DNA of 64,000 nucleotides from Polytrichum commune. Taxonomy: Eukaryota; Streptophyta; Polytrichopsida; Polytrichales; Polytrichaceae. The stretch is taken from NCBI GenBank assembly GCA_950295325.1, contig OX485808.1, positions 7,750,501 through 7,814,500 on the forward strand, in the 5' to 3' direction. Each line of letters begins with the position of its first letter. Within the stretch, counting starts at the first letter, position 1. The translations under genes and the position numbers were made by a program. Positions 32,222-45,688 of the stretch are shown here, one piece after another. The notes beneath the pieces were generated by a model that ran no database searches, had not been told where the DNA came from, and saw only the letters and a list, made by a program, of their open reading frames with translations.

Positions 32222-33300
32222 AGAGAGTGAGTGATGCTCCTGTTGCAAGTCAGAAGAGAGTGAGTGAAGCTCCTATGAAATCTCCCAATCCATCATTTGT
32301 AAATGAAGATCATGTTTGCAATATGAAGAAATAAGCACTTGCAAAAAAAATAGAACTCCTGATGAGGTTGTTGAGTGATAGAGATGCATTTGTGATTGGG
32401 CTAAGGGCAGAGATTAAGCTTGTTCAAAGTAATCTTAGCCAGATTGGATTCCAAACCTTGCAGTGCAAGGAACGCCTTGAAGTGGCGTGTGCGCAACAAA
32501 CTGCTTGTGGTCCTGAGGCTGATGCAGACTTTCACATTTTTTGTGCATTGGAAGTAAAACATGCTCTTGATGAATTAGTTTCCCTTGTTGGAGAAGGTGA
32601 TACTCTTCAAAAGAACATTGATTCCATACAAAAAGGATTGGATTCTGAAATTGGTGCCAAAAAAAACATTCAACATGATTACCATGCTACCTTGGCACAA
32701 TACTATGTTGTAGATAAGAAGATGATGACTATTAAGTCATCCCAAGAAATCCCCAATTTTGCAACTAAAACTTATGAAGTCCTCAATTCTGCAAGAACAA
32801 TTCCAGGTATACACTTAACACTCACCCACATGATTTAACATATATATGTTACTCTTATTTGATTGTAGTGTTTTCTTCCTACTTGCCAGTTGTACTCATA
32901 AGTTGTGATGTTGCAGATGTTTGCCAACCCAATCAACAACACCATGTTGAACATATAGAGTAGTCCTCATTTTTAGGTTCACATCTTCTTCTTTTTGTCA
33001 ATTCAAGTCCTGTAAGTTGTGCTTGTGCAGATTTGCTAGCATCTGCACCAACACTACCATTTATACTCATTTGTTGTGATTATGCAGATAGAGGTGCACT
33101 TGCACAACCTCCATCAACAACAGATGGATTGTCATTGTTGAGTGATGTGGCATCCACTCCTACAACAGGTCATGCATCCTCATCTGGACTAGCATCAAGG
33201 ACAAGACGCAATTCGAGGATGGGGGTTTCCACCTCTGAAACTAAAACACTATCAACCCTAAAGGTAAGTCCTCTACAACTAAAACACTATCAACCCTGAA
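32222..33300 (+). pseudogene. Gene 2, third coding segment and 3' exons
   Basis: After the element the frame continues VSDAPVASQKRVSEAPMKSP, meets a TAA near 32333, and continues in frame as ALAKKIELLMRLLSDRDAF into a ~150-residue coiled-coil-like stretch ending near a GTATAC donor at 32808. Short exon candidates follow after CAG acceptors at ~32917 (DVCQPNQQHHVEH), ~33030 and ~33088 (Ser/Thr-rich, ASTPTTGHASSSGLASRTRR). The last exon ends at a GTAAGT donor at ~33264 that is itself duplicated ~41 bp downstream. No RING exon is seen here, unlike gene 1. The TAA and two large insertions make this a pseudogene. Confidence 0.5.
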
Positions 33301-33983
33301 GGTAAGTTTATTCCTAGATTTAGGTATATGATGCACAAAGTTTTCATATTTACATTGTTTGCAATTGACAAAGGATTTACATGCAAACAAAACAAACAGG
33401 ATAATATGTTATAAGGGTTCATGTTGCATCATACTGAAGTTGTTTAATGCGTTGGGTCACTCCTGACACATTTGTTGTTTGCATGTACAGGAATGTTTTG
33501 GGAGCTCCTCTATGCTGAAGTTCATTCTCTACCATCTACTATATGAATAGTTATAGTTCCTAGAGAAACTGTAGACAAAACAATTTTGATATTGTGTTCC
33601 AATCTTCAGTTGCAATGCTCCACTTCTTGGTATTGAGCCTAGACTGTGATGGAGAACTGTAATGCTACATTGTATGAAAGTAATTTTTGGGAAGAGCCTT
33701 GATTCAGAAATATTGTTGTAAGTTATGCATGTTCTTCTTTGAAACTATCTTTCAGCCCACTCCAAGTGTTTGTGTCACTCTAGGATGTCAAAGTAGTCTA
33801 CACCTCAACAACTGTATGTTATGGAATTCTGTCCATTTCAATGTGTATGTTGTATAAGCAAATGAGGAAAGTAGATACTTATTCGTGTCACTCAGATTTG
33901 CACTCATAAAACTCTCAGTGTTATGTGCACTCTAAGTGCTCTAAGCCATACTTTGAATGTTATAAGACTATGAATTTTATGAA
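33301..33983. other. 3' flank of gene 2, no gene seen
   Basis: AT-rich, with only short frames. Probably former 3' exon/UTR sequence of gene 2. Nothing recognisable. Confidence 0.35.
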
Positions 33984-34093
33984 GCACTTAGTCCAAACTT
34001 GCATATGACAAAATTGGAGCACTTAGTCCAGTTCACACTCAAAGTCTGTGGCAATTGCTCCAATTTTGTCATATGCAAGTTTGGACTAAGTGC
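33984..34093. repeat. Perfect 38-bp inverted repeat (hairpin)
   Basis: 33984-34021 and 34056-34093 are exact reverse complements (outer words GCACTTAGTCCAAACTTGC / GCAAGTTTGGACTAAGTGC) around a 34-bp loop. Further partial copies of TGCTCCAATTTTGTCAT follow at ~34092 and ~34200, so it may be part of a foldback repeat. Confidence 0.85.
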
Positions 34094-34229
34094 TCCAATT
34101 TGTCATAGTCCAAATTCTGCTCAATCACATGCTAGGTCAATTTTGTCACATGCTACGTCAATCACATGCTTCAAAAGCTTGGTTTGTCACTTCGCCTAAG
34201 TGCTCCAATTTTGTTGTCCATTCTAGCTT

Positions 34230-35149
34230 GTTGAGAACATACATAAGAAGGGGGCAAGGGTTGAGGGGCTACACAGGATGGAAAAGTTTCATGATATGAG
34301 GTCTAAGAAATATGAATGGGCTAATCTTTTTGTCAATTCCAACCTCCAAATTCAAAGCAATGGATATGAAAAACAATTGTACGCGCTATCATTTGAGACA
34401 TGTGAGGCATAGAGAAGCATGGTTACACATTTGAAACTACATGGTCTACATAGCAAATCCCATGCTCTTTACACATAAAATGGTAAGACCCTTGTCATGG
34501 TGTCTTTTTCATTCAATAGTGAGCACGCATTGTCACACATAGTATATGATAAGGCTATAAAATTGTACCAAAAACGCTTTAAACATGCTCTAAGAGCAGA
34601 TGCATGCAAATTGGCCACATGAAGACACCATCCGGGATTTCACTCAAGGGAGTGCATGATTGGTTTTGGTTCAGGTTACAGTAGATGACTGCTTGAGGTT
34701 GGAAATCTTCATGAGTTGAGTCCTCCTAGCCCTTGTAGTTGTGTTCCCTACCATGCAACCATGCCACTCTACATATCAACAACCTTAGCTGACAATCAAT
34801 TCAACAACTAGTTGGCATATAAGGCACGCCCTCATATAAAACCACAACAACTCTCTAGAATTGAGAATGATTAAATACATGCCTTAAATACTAGTACCTC
34901 TTGGGATTCCTCATATACTGAACCAATGACCTAGTACATACTCCTTGGTTTTTTATGAATGATGAATACAAAACCTTTAGATAAGAAGCTGATGCATGTG
35001 GTTATAACCCAATTCTTCTAGGATCACACCATTGATATTGACAATTTTTTCACCATTATACCCTAAACATTTGAACACTGAACATAATTGAAAGAATAGA
35101 TAAGATGTGAATGAGAAAATATATTCTTTAGTGGAAGTACTTACTTGGG
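34230..35149. other. Spacer, no gene seen
   Basis: No frame with recognisable motif. Lies downstream of the minus-strand transposase-like gene; its termini and any TIRs are not found here. Confidence 0.35.
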
Positions 35150-38100
35150 TCAACATTCATCGTCATCAGATCCTCCACACTCCTCCAAGGTTGCTTCTAT
35201 CTCATGTAGTGCAGTCTGTGGGAGTGCATACACAACTTTGTCCCCTTTTTGCGTGTGATGAGCTTGCACCATGGGGAACTTTGATGCAATTACCCAATGG
35301 GAGTAAATAAAACATGGACCCATGTCTGATTGTAGAACAAACGATGTAGGACTTCGTCCAGACTGCTTATAGTACACACCAAGCACTTCCTCGTCACCTT
35401 GGTCCACTTTGATACCATATGGATCTGGTCCTTCATCTTTGTTGACAACATGCAGTCTTTTGAAACATTGGACTATGTAGAATGATGCTCCTTCTCCATC
35501 AACGGAGTCAGCCTTGACAGCAAAGTTGTCTCCAACATCCAACATGGACGTAAGCTCATTACTATCCCCTGGATTGCCCCAAACATCAATGCGTAGTTCT
35601 ACATCACATTCGGCATCATCAGCTGCACATGGTTGCAATGTCATTAACTTCCAAGGAGGCACATGTGATGTAGATACACAAAATAATCCAGGTTTAGGGT
35701 CAACACATCCATCACAAAAACATGCCAATGCTCTGGTTTCCAACAAGACATTGTTGGATTGACTCATGGAGCGCACTGAGTGCAAGCTACGTGACCCTTT
35801 TACTGTCCGGCAATTGAATCCATGTTGACGATCAACCATGTTCTCCTTGATCTCATGGAAGTTTCGTTTCACCTCCCTTCGAGCACCAACATATGCTGCA
35901 TGGTCCTTATTCATGGAGTTTTTGAGGAAGTCAACAACATCAAATGCATTTTGCAAACGTGCTCCATACGGCTTCAATTGCTCCTTTCGCAATGCTTGCT
36001 TAAGGCAAGCACCTGCCCCGTCATGAGGTCCCTTTCCATGACCGGACCCCCAATAATTCCATTGCATTGCGCAACCAAGTGGCAATTGATCACATGATAT
36101 CAAACTGGGATAACGTGACACAAAAAACCAAGGCCTTGCACCTTTAAATTGGCTTGCACAACCATCGCTCCAGACTATATGGCGTTTTGGATAGAACCCC
36201 AATGATGTTAAATATTGCCAATGTAGATTGAGACAATGTTGGACAAACAGGTTGTCGTGTTTGCGATGGTCACTTATGTAATAGTGGTAGTCAGTGTTTA
36301 ACCTTAGGCTCTTACTATCACTAGGGTCATACTTTGGGTTCACCCTATATGTAATATGCACTAAAATCGAAAACTGGAATTTATACCAATGTTGCTCTTG
36401 CACCTCATTTTGTGTCTTGAAGGAGTAATTCTCAGAGAAATCTATAAGGGACATGATCTCATCTTCTTTTAAAGTTTCCTTACTAATCCTGAATTGTCTA
36501 TCCTGCCATTGTGCCACAAAATTATGCATGATAAATTTCTGAATTTTGGGAGCTGCATAAATAAGGAACTCTTTAGGGCTCGACATTTTTCTCTCTAGCC
36601 TAGTGACAAACTTATCCTCTCCTTTCTTAGTTTTCCCTGCAAGAACTTTCTCAAATCTTCTCCAAGCTACTAAAGTAGTGTTTTCAGGATCCAATTCCTT
36701 GCTGCAAGCTAGGAGTAGTTGAACACCACATTTGACACAACTACTTGTCAAACATTTTAAATTGAACCATTCGTGTCCCCTAACTTTTGGACATAAAAAT
36801 TTTTCCCATAAATCTGAACAAGATTTGTAGGTATGGTAAGCATGATACTCCTTGCCCTTAACCTGCTCCGTTGATTGGATTCCCACAAATGGATTCACAA
36901 CAACAAGCACAGGGAGAATTCAAACCTTGTTGATGTACTGTTGGGGCCCTCAAGTTATTGAAGCCCACCTTGATTTCTATCATCTCTTGATGATATTTAC
37001 AACAACATGTGTTGAAATCTTTCAACTTCCTCACAAAATAAGGCTTCAGCTTGTGAAAGGAAATGAATCCAATATCCATTGTTGGATGTGCAGCTTTGAA
37101 TCTAGTGTAGAAATCCACCTATGTTTGCATGCAAAACATTGTACACATTAGTACACATGCAGGTGAGAGTCATGTTAGGTACTGCTATGCAAAGAATATA
37201 TGTAAGTACTATGGAGTGTAATAAAATGACGAAAAGTCATGATGTGCCCCATTCTGTGTCTTGAAGGAGTAGATGGAGATCAAGGAATAAAGATATTTTG
37301 CATTTGGGATCCAATGAATGTACAATAATATAATAATTTATGTGACAATACATCAATATTAGAGAAATACTGAAGGTTCCCAAGGAAACTTTTGGAAATT
37401 TAGGAGTTCCTAACAAATCTCCAGGAAGTCTCATGAATATCAAAGAGTTACTTTGAATTCCCAAGGAAGCTCAAAGGAAACTTGAAAGTTCCTTAACAAT
37501 CTCCAAGGAATGTAATGAAGATAAGAAAGTACTTTACATTCCCAAGGAAGCTTCAAGGAAACTTGAGAGTTCCTTAAGAATCTCCATGAAGTGTGATGAA
37601 ATTTAGAAAGTACTTTAAATCCCCAAGGAATCCTCAAGGAAATTTGAGAGTTCCTTGAGAATCTCCAGGAAGTGTAATGAAAATTAGAAAGTACTTTACA
37701 TTAGAAAGTACGGCGCCGTACTACATTATCCATGTCTGGACTCGTTCTTGTCTCTTCAAGATACCACTTCCCAACTAAATCTTTGACATCTTCTGGAATG
37801 GAGTCTTTTCTAGGCTTTCTATCACCCTTTGCCCAACATTCGTATTCCTCCTCAGCATCAAGTAGTTGCCTACGATGACTAGCTCTCAAAAGTGCTCTTC
37901 TATTGAGTCCAATGCATTTTCCAACACCCAGCATGTTGGACCCGGAGGTTGTGGACACTACTGCAACCTCAACCACATTTCTAGCCACATATTTATCCTT
38001 ACCCTTCCCAAATTTTAAGTGGTCCTAGGCAGATGCAATACTATCACAAACAACCTCACACCCTAACAACTTCTTGCGTTTTAGTACATATTATGGCATG

Positions 38101-38456
38101 ACATGTTGCAGAGCCGTACTACCCAAGATGCTTTCAACTACCAATTTTTGAAACTCCAACCCTCTTGTGTTGGTTGCCTGTAACAAAGATACAGCCCAAC
38201 TTTTACTGAATCGGGATGCAGCTTTTGTTGAGGATGATGGACCTTCTATGGGGGTTCCAGGACAGTCTCAGCTAGACGTAAGCGAAAAAACCTGGTCCGC
38301 ATTTTCAGATTGCAATCTCAAGTTTTGTTGGTGCTTCCTATGTTGTGCCCTGTTTTTACGCTTAGCTTGTGTATTCTGGATCCTCTTAGCTGCAATTGCG
38401 GCCAATAACTTCCTACTATGTTGACCTAGGACCTGGCGGTTTCGTTTGTTTGCCAT
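35150..38456 (-). CDS. DDE-transposase-like gene (HGKGPHDG family), multi-exon
   Basis: The main exon, about 36,910 to 35,150, encodes ~585 residues. Core motifs: HIVWSDGCASQFKGARPWFF (first acidic block), then MQWNYWGSGHGKGPHDGAGA (second block, His-Gly-Lys-Gly), a layout seen in diverse eukaryotic DDE-type transposase-like proteins. An N-terminal Cys cluster (CLTSSCVKCG) and an acidic C-terminus (GGSDDDEC) are visible. Upstream on the same strand, 37118-36860 reads SFHKLKPYFVRKLKDFNTCC (a typical FxxLKPxxV...C-C segment), 37988-37701 reads RRALLRASHRRQLLD ... ETRTSPDM, and ATG 38456 begins MANKRNRQVLGQHSRK (basic, possibly DNA-binding). The join between 36,860 and 36,910 needs an intron or frameshift. 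Not assigned to a named superfamily. Confidence 0.6.
37378..37706. repeat. Tandem repeat, about four units of ~87 bp, between exons of the DDE-like gene
   Basis: Each unit contains CCCAAGGAA(A/G)CTT, GAGAGTTCCTTAA(G/C)AATCTCC and AGAAAGTACTTTA. It lies in what would be an intron of the minus-strand transposase-like gene. Short frames across it are repeat artefacts. Confidence 0.8.
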
Positions 38457-41400
38457 CGTATCCTCGACAATGATGTTGAACTTAAGATCTTACCTATACC
38501 AAACAATCGTGTTTTCGGTTAGCCCAAACATACGTGGTTTCATCACTTGCATCACAGACAACGAAATTGTTATGGTCACGCATCAATAATATCCTAGGTA
38601 ATCACTGAAATTTCAAGACACCTACCAGTCCATACCAAAAACACAAACCATGAAAGCAATTATGTGTTACTTGAGAGCATGTAGGTTCTTTGAAAGCATG
38701 TGGTTTAATTCTTCACCTCAAGATATGATAGGAGTTGCTTAAACCTATTGCGTACCCTAGACATATGACAAAGTAATTTTGGGCACTCTCTTTGTAGTTG
38801 GGAAGTTTGCTACAGGAACACATTTGCAATTCAAAAATTGGCATATTGTATTCTTGTGCAACCTAAATACTGCTCCACATATCCATTTTCTCATTAAAGG
38901 ACTCTCAAACTGACCCTTGTCATTCCCCAAAATTCTATGAGGAGGAGTTTAAGGTGGTGTATGAAAATCTCATCTCATGATTCATAGTACTCAAAAGATC
39001 ATGGATTTGACTCAATACACAACACATAATGTACAGACGTAGAATGTTAGAGTACACCCACCGTAGCAGCTCCGTGATTTCGAAGTGACTGACGAAGAAG
39101 ATGTGTTCTAGAGTTTAGGTTGATGTGGGTGGCCACTGTTCCATGGCGCCCAAACAAGCGGCCAAGATGAGATCTTTGGGAATCGTTTGAACAGATCTCG
39201 GGGAGAACCAACGGCCAAGATCTTCTCGGTTAAGCGTCAGTGGGAAGGTGACGGGATTTTCAGAGCAACATGAATCCAATATAAAAAATGAAAATTTGGC
39301 CACATCAATGGCATTTTTTGCTATTTAGGTGTGCATTAGAGGTCGATTATTTCTTGTTTTGCATCTTAGTACCTTGATAAAAGTGTCATGTGTCCATACA
39401 TATAATTTTTTATGTCCAATTGTAATACTAAACGTTCTTTTTTCATGTAGCCATGATTTGTGTATTTTTGGCCATGTTTGATGCCACATGTAAAGTTATA
39501 CAATTGGTATGGAATACATTTTTGGTTCTATTGGTACACACTTGAACAATGATTATGAGAAAAAAAATTGGGATCATTTCGATTAATTTTTGGTGTCCTT
39601 TTCATTCCTTGATCCTAAGGTGAACAATTGTGACAACACCCATGAATGTCCTTTAAGGAATCAAAATGATATTTTAAATAACCCTATTCCTTGTAAATTA
39701 ACTTTGTCGGTGTACTCAATATGGAGTATGAAATATAGGTATGATCCAAAATTTGCTTCACAATACAAATCTAAGCACACCAAGTATGTGAAGTTATCTA
39801 AAATAGTCCTTTTACCGTTAGATACCCAAAAGTAGTACCCCAACCGTGAATGCCCCCATATTCAACCTTGTACCAAATATTTACAATGTGGAGGGTTAGA
39901 ATATAACTATACACCCTCCAATATATGTCAAGGTACATGTCAATATCCTCTACAATGTCATGATAAGATTAAACAATTGTGAGAGGTTTAATACCAATGA
40001 TGACGAATAACTAAAACTAATTCTTGGCATGAGGCGGACAACCTTCAAAGTCTCCAACCACTCCAACACGTCTTCCTCCAAGGCAAAGCGCAATCCCCCG
40101 AGTCTACCATGATGAGGTTGCCAAATGTTGTAGCACACCATCGATCATCTACAAAAGGTTGTTATAACAAAATAGCAATTAATAGAATGTTGGCATATTG
40201 GAAACTACTAGCAAGACAAGTAAGAGCAACAACAAAAATTGATGAAAAATGAACAACAAGCCAACCTTGATTCTCATAATTTTATAGCTTGGAAACTAGG
40301 TTTTTTCATTTAGAAAATTGAACATGCTCATTAAAAAATCTATTCAAGACCAAATAACAAGAAAATGTGCAAATTTAAGGTTTAAAGGAACATTGAACCT
40401 AATTTCTTTCAAATTTAGATTCAAAGTTGACTCATCATTTTGATGCATTTGAAAAGTCGAATACATGCTTATCACTTCAACCATCCAAAACTCATTAATA
40501 AATGACATCGTTGAATGAAGCAAGAGAATTTCATAGATTAAATAACACCTACTAACTTAGAAAACATTTTTTACAACAATCATTCATAATTTGTATACTA
40601 GGAAGAAAAAAAAAAAATTTGTGGTATGGGTATGGGATCACAACCAATATCCTACATTGCTATCAATTTCATGTAGATTTTTCAACAAATTCATTTAAGG
40701 AGTTCTCATCAACCGGATCAAGCTCAAAGACATCCCTCTCTACATCAAATGACATAGTCATTGTACAAATTATGCTATCTACATCAACCCAATTAGAATC
40801 CGAGTGGTCATATATGAATTTGAAGTGTCTAGGGATTTTTTTTTAAATAATTAAGATAGACCATAAAACATGTTCCAACAACATTTGTTTGTTTACCTTT
40901 GTTCACCTCCCAATTAAGACGGTCACAGGAATGCCTGCAACTTCCCCACCTTGTACCTACCTTTCATCTCATTTTTTGAGCTCGTCATATACACCACATG
41001 CCCCGGTCAACTCCATTGAGGACACATGTAGGTTGCAGATTTTTGGAAGGTCTTCCCTTAGTCCTCTTAACAACTGATTTAACTGTAGATGAGATAGTTG
41101 TTGTATTGCTCTGCATAAAATATACTTTTCAATCCATCCCAAGATCCAACAACATTCTCTCTGTAGAAGACAAAGCATTGATGTAATCATTAACATCTCA
41201 TCTTTCTACGTTCACATTCAAGTCTTGTAACTCTTCATCTTTCTACATCTCACATTCAAGATGGCGTCGGAAATCAATAGTATGTCGTCGAAAACGAACA
41301 ATGAAAGGGAAAAATCAAAGAGTTGGAGTTTGAAATCGACTCTTACCGCACGAGAACGAAACAAGCCGAATCTTTGGTGCTTGTGAAACACCCTATGTGA

Positions 41401-42297
41401 ATGCTATGGAACAAAGAAGAAAACTCCAAAAAATGTGTCTTACCTACCGCCTTCGCGCCACTATGCTTGCCCAAACCCTAAGCAACCCCAAGGGTCGTTG
41501 AGAAGTCGCAACATTCCTTCCCCCAAAAAAAATCCACAACATTTCCCTCCATACTAACATGTTTCGTTCAAATTTGGAGGAATTTAAACAATATTCATCC
41601 AAGTAGTCAAACCCATAATTATTCCATTGATCCTACTACACACATTTGGGGGGATCCAATATCTATGACCTTTTTTTTTCTATTGATTACCAAAATGAAG
41701 GATTTATTCACCACCTTATTTTACGTATAATCATGTAGGGGACATATTTCCAATGCTATGATAGATCTAACAAATTTATAAAATTTACCCTCAACAAATT
41801 AAATTGACCCTATATTTTATCTCACGTGGTTTCTAAAATTCCGATAGTCACCTCCCCGAGGTTAACACCCCCGAAAGTCCCTCCAAGTCAATTTTGAGGT
41901 TATAAATGACCCCACTATATTTAAGAGTTTTAGAAATGGAAAAAAGTCTTCTCTCTCTCTCTTTAGTAACTTTTACATCCCAACTCCAATCTTAAAACTT
42001 GACATGACCACCACGATTGTGAAATTTGCAATTGCTAACTTTGTAGATTTTGCAATTCCCAATCTGATCCAATGGCCTAAATTGTGGAGCTGGATGTGTC
42101 TACAATAGGATCACTCACAGACCTTACCCACGATGTACAGAAGCTGCACTTATTCAATCATATCTGTTGATCATATTCATTGTGACAACTCTCTGTCAAT
42201 CCCCAACCCCGCATGTTTCTGGGGCCGGATCTTGACTTTGTTTCTCTCCATGTCTGTAATCCTCAAATACACCAGCTAATATAAGTATGTACTTGAC
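38457..42297. other. Gene-poor region
   Basis: No supportable gene. A few short minus-strand frames have protein-like composition (GGLRFALEEDVLEWLETLK at ~40080; LRGLREDLPKICNLHVSS at ~41050) and might be relic exons, but I cannot assign them. The sequence is AT-rich with homopolymer runs (A at ~40608, T at ~41672). Confidence 0.4.
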
Positions 42298-44194
42298 TTG
42301 ATGTATTTTAACTTAAACCTATTGGGTCCAAATAACAGTGAAAGATGTGCATTGAAAACTGGGTCTCACAAGCATCCCTGCAGTAGTGTCTTGGGAGATT
42401 TTTGGGCATATATATATGAACTGGAAAAACTTCAAGAAGATATACTATGTTATATAGGCCTTTCACATGATTTCATGGGCCTGGATTTGGGAACCATTAT
42501 CTCGGAATGTCCATTGTTTATTTTGTTTCATTTCCCCGAATGGAAACTCAGACTATATGCCAATCTCAGAATCTTCGTCATTTCCTTTCTTTCATATACC
42601 CATCTGCTGCTGTAGCTCTTTGAGGCGGATGTTTAGCCTGTCTAGGGATTATGATGGGTTGCATATGGGGATTCGTGGTACTAATGTATTCTCATTAGTG
42701 AGAGTTCATTCATTTCTGCGGATGAGATGAACCACTTTAGATACTTCCATACGTCGTCGGCTCCTTGTCTCAAGGGTTTCCAAAATACCAAGTTTTAGTA
42801 GTTTTAAAAATCCTAGTCTAATCTAATACTTAAGGCACCAATATAAAGGGGTATAGACATAAAAAATAAATAATGCCTCATATAGAAGCAAGTGGGGGCA
42901 TCTTGTGTTGCCAACCTATCACTACTAATCCGGTTATTTTTAAAGAAAAATTAACATGGGCGGACGTTAAATACCCCCTCACGAAGTTTCGGAGGTATCA
43001 AATCCGGGTTGGGGCAACCTTCTATAGAATTTTTCCAAACCCGACCGAAAATTGTTGTCCGCCTTGCCCAACTTCGAAAAAAACACTGCCCTTGCATTCT
43101 TGAAGGCTGCTTGACTACAAATCCCATATTGAGTGCACTTCACCTTCAAGGTCTAAAATCCAATATATATGTGCACTTCTAATTAGTAAATAAGCAATTG
43201 ATTGGGATTTCATTCCGGAAGTGAAACCATCAATGAAGCACGTAATTAACTTGGAGGTCAAAAATATTACAAACTCCTCATTAACATTGAGGTTATAATT
43301 TTGTGACTTACCATTTAAAATTATCTTTGTCATTCTAATGATAGATTAGTGCAAGTGTTCATAAGATGACCAAAATGAAACAATGAAGATAGAATATAAA
43401 ACACTTAACAAAAAATTATATAAATTTCAATTATATATTTTTAGGTGATATAATATAAGGTATAAATAAATGATATTTTATTTGGAATTAGACTTGTGGG
43501 ACAACGTTATGGATGGGGTATACTCAAAAAATCATAAGTTTTTGACTATAGCCTATATGAATTATTATAATAATGTATCCTCATCACATATTGTATTATC
43601 TTTAAAATCACATGGTGCATATTATTATTTTGAAATAAATATCTATTATTATTATTATATGGAATTTTTTTCTTCAATTCACCAATTTATCATAAGGTGA
43701 TATATATTATTTTGACATATTACAAATGTTTGAGCAATGACACCCGTGCAAAATAAACGAATTATGAACTAAAAAAATGTCTATGACAACACGTCATAAT
43801 TATATATTGCACACGTTGATATCTTGCCATATTTATCAAAATAACCATGTGGAATTCAAAGCCACATCATGGCCTTGGAAACAACTCATGGGAGGTTAGA
43901 AAATACACTTAGAGCATCCAAGGCCACATCATTGCCCCTTGCCAACTAATTAATATTTATAAAATAACTATGAGGGAGAAAATAGGTCTTACATGCCAAC
44001 TCATAGGTGTTTCACTAAAGTAAGCTCCATCCGAGCTTCTTGATGGACTCATTCGATTTTCGTTACCGGATGACTTTACTTGAATGCCACGAATCCCCGG
44101 CCTTGCATATGAGCTTTCTAATGTATGTTGCCATATGGATTCCGTGTTTATGCAGAAGCGTATACATACATTCCAATTTAAATGTTGAGAAAAC
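42298..44194. other. Gene-poor, strongly AT-rich region
   Basis: Open frames up to ~105 codons (42298-42615) have no recognisable motif and are hydrophobic or AT-biased. 43330-43720 is particularly A/T-rich with TTATTATTATTATATGG. Nothing else is claimed. Confidence 0.4.
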
Positions 44195-44570
44195 TACACT
44201 AGATATGATATTTAGTGTCACCAAATCTAAATGTCTTGCTCAATACTATTTGTAAATCGCAGTGCAGTGTCACCAAAATTAAATTCCAACCCAACATTAT
44301 ATGTCATTCCTTGTAAAAAATTTGGGGGATTATAGATATAAAGTGCCGCAATTACTATCACTTACCCAGTGATTTTTCATCCAAATTTCAATCATCCATG
44401 ACAATACTTGATCACAAGTTGCTGACAAGAGAAGGTAGGGTTTTGGCCAATGAGTAAAACCATCCATCAACCATGACAGTATTTGTTCACTTATTCATAA
44501 GGAGCGTCATCCGAAAAGTTACCCTAGTGACATGAAACACCATATGACACTAAATATCACATTTAGTGTA
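44195..44570. mobile_element. MITE-like inverted-repeat element (376 bp)
   Basis: 44195-44220 and 44545-44570 are 26-bp inverted repeats with 24 matches (TACACTARATRTGATATTT pattern). Each end is itself nearly palindromic (TACACTA...TAGTGTCA). No clear target duplication, so the superfamily is not assigned. Confidence 0.55.
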
Positions 44571-45688
44571 GCAGTTGGGTCTCCCTGTTCAATGAACAGG
44601 AGGACAAGTATGTAAGTAGGCTGGGTACAGTGTCTGCACAGAAGCCAATGCTCATATAAATCACACGTCTCCGTCTTCAACTGCAGAGGACACTAACTTA
44701 TTGTCATGGAATGCCTTTGGTATCACTCCTCCCGTGGTGTGAATGTGCCATATTTCTCAATGAGTTTCAACTAAGATTACGGTCTATGAATCGAGTCCAA
44801 TTGGTTTTTCTCTTAACATATGGAGATCTTGTGGATTGTGGGTCTTACAGTAACTGACAGTATTATTCTTTGTACCATCGGGTAACCCTCATTCTTTAAG
44901 TTGTGAAGTTCAGGACTTTTTTGTTCAAATGTGGTGGGTTTTACAGGTCACTAGTAAGTAAGTGAATTATTTTAAAACATGTTTTAGAATAGTTATGTGA
45001 ATGTTTTAGAATAGTTTACTTACTTAGTACGTTTTCGCCTTCTTATTAAATGAGTTTATGTAGACACCATAAATGATCTTCAACCAACTAGATATGGGTA
45101 ACTTAGGGCTAGTTTCCATGTAAGTCATTCTTGCCAATGAACGGGTAGTGCCGGCAGTTAGTTACGAGCTAGCTGGTTGATTTTGAGAATTTCCGAATGC
45201 AATTGGAACGTTTAGGAAGGGGTTCCGGAAGAAAATGAAGGTTTACGGAAATGGGCCGATTAGAAAAATAAAATGCCGGCATTTCGGCAAGCTGCCCTAG
45301 AGTATCCACGGCAAATTGCCGATTGAGAAATTATTTTCACGGCGGGCAGCCGACCAAATATATATATTTTAGGTAAGGTTTTCAATACTATGCATAGTTG
45401 GAGACTATGCCTTGTTGGCTTGTGGTTTAGGCCCTTTAGGGTTAGAGTGGCTTGTGGTTTAGGGCTCCCCTTGCTTCCCTAAACCAGCTTTGACTCCGTA
45501 GTAGTGGAGGTTCCATTTTCGTTGTCGGTTTCATAAACAAGCATCCTGGACCCTAAATTTGTTGTTACTTCTGTGAGAGAGTTATTGTGTCGTCGTAGTA
45601 CCTGCAAGCCTGTGTGAGTTGTGAGGGAGCCGGCCTTTCTGAGTTCAGCTCCTTATTATTTATGTTTCTTTTCAGGAGGTTCTTCTTC
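44571..45688. other. Spacer; possible isolated terminal repeat at ~45135
   Basis: At ~45135 GCCAATGAACGGGTAGTGCC...GTTAGTTACGAG...CTGGTTGA resembles the left arm of the long inverted repeat at 50320 (GCAATGAACGGGGAGTATC). It may be one end of a related foldback element whose partner is missing. No gene seen. Confidence 0.35.

Noticed and set aside
34240-35149. TIRs for the DDE-like gene at 35-38 kb
   Set aside because: I compared both flanks by eye and found no convincing inverted pair; element boundaries are left undefined.
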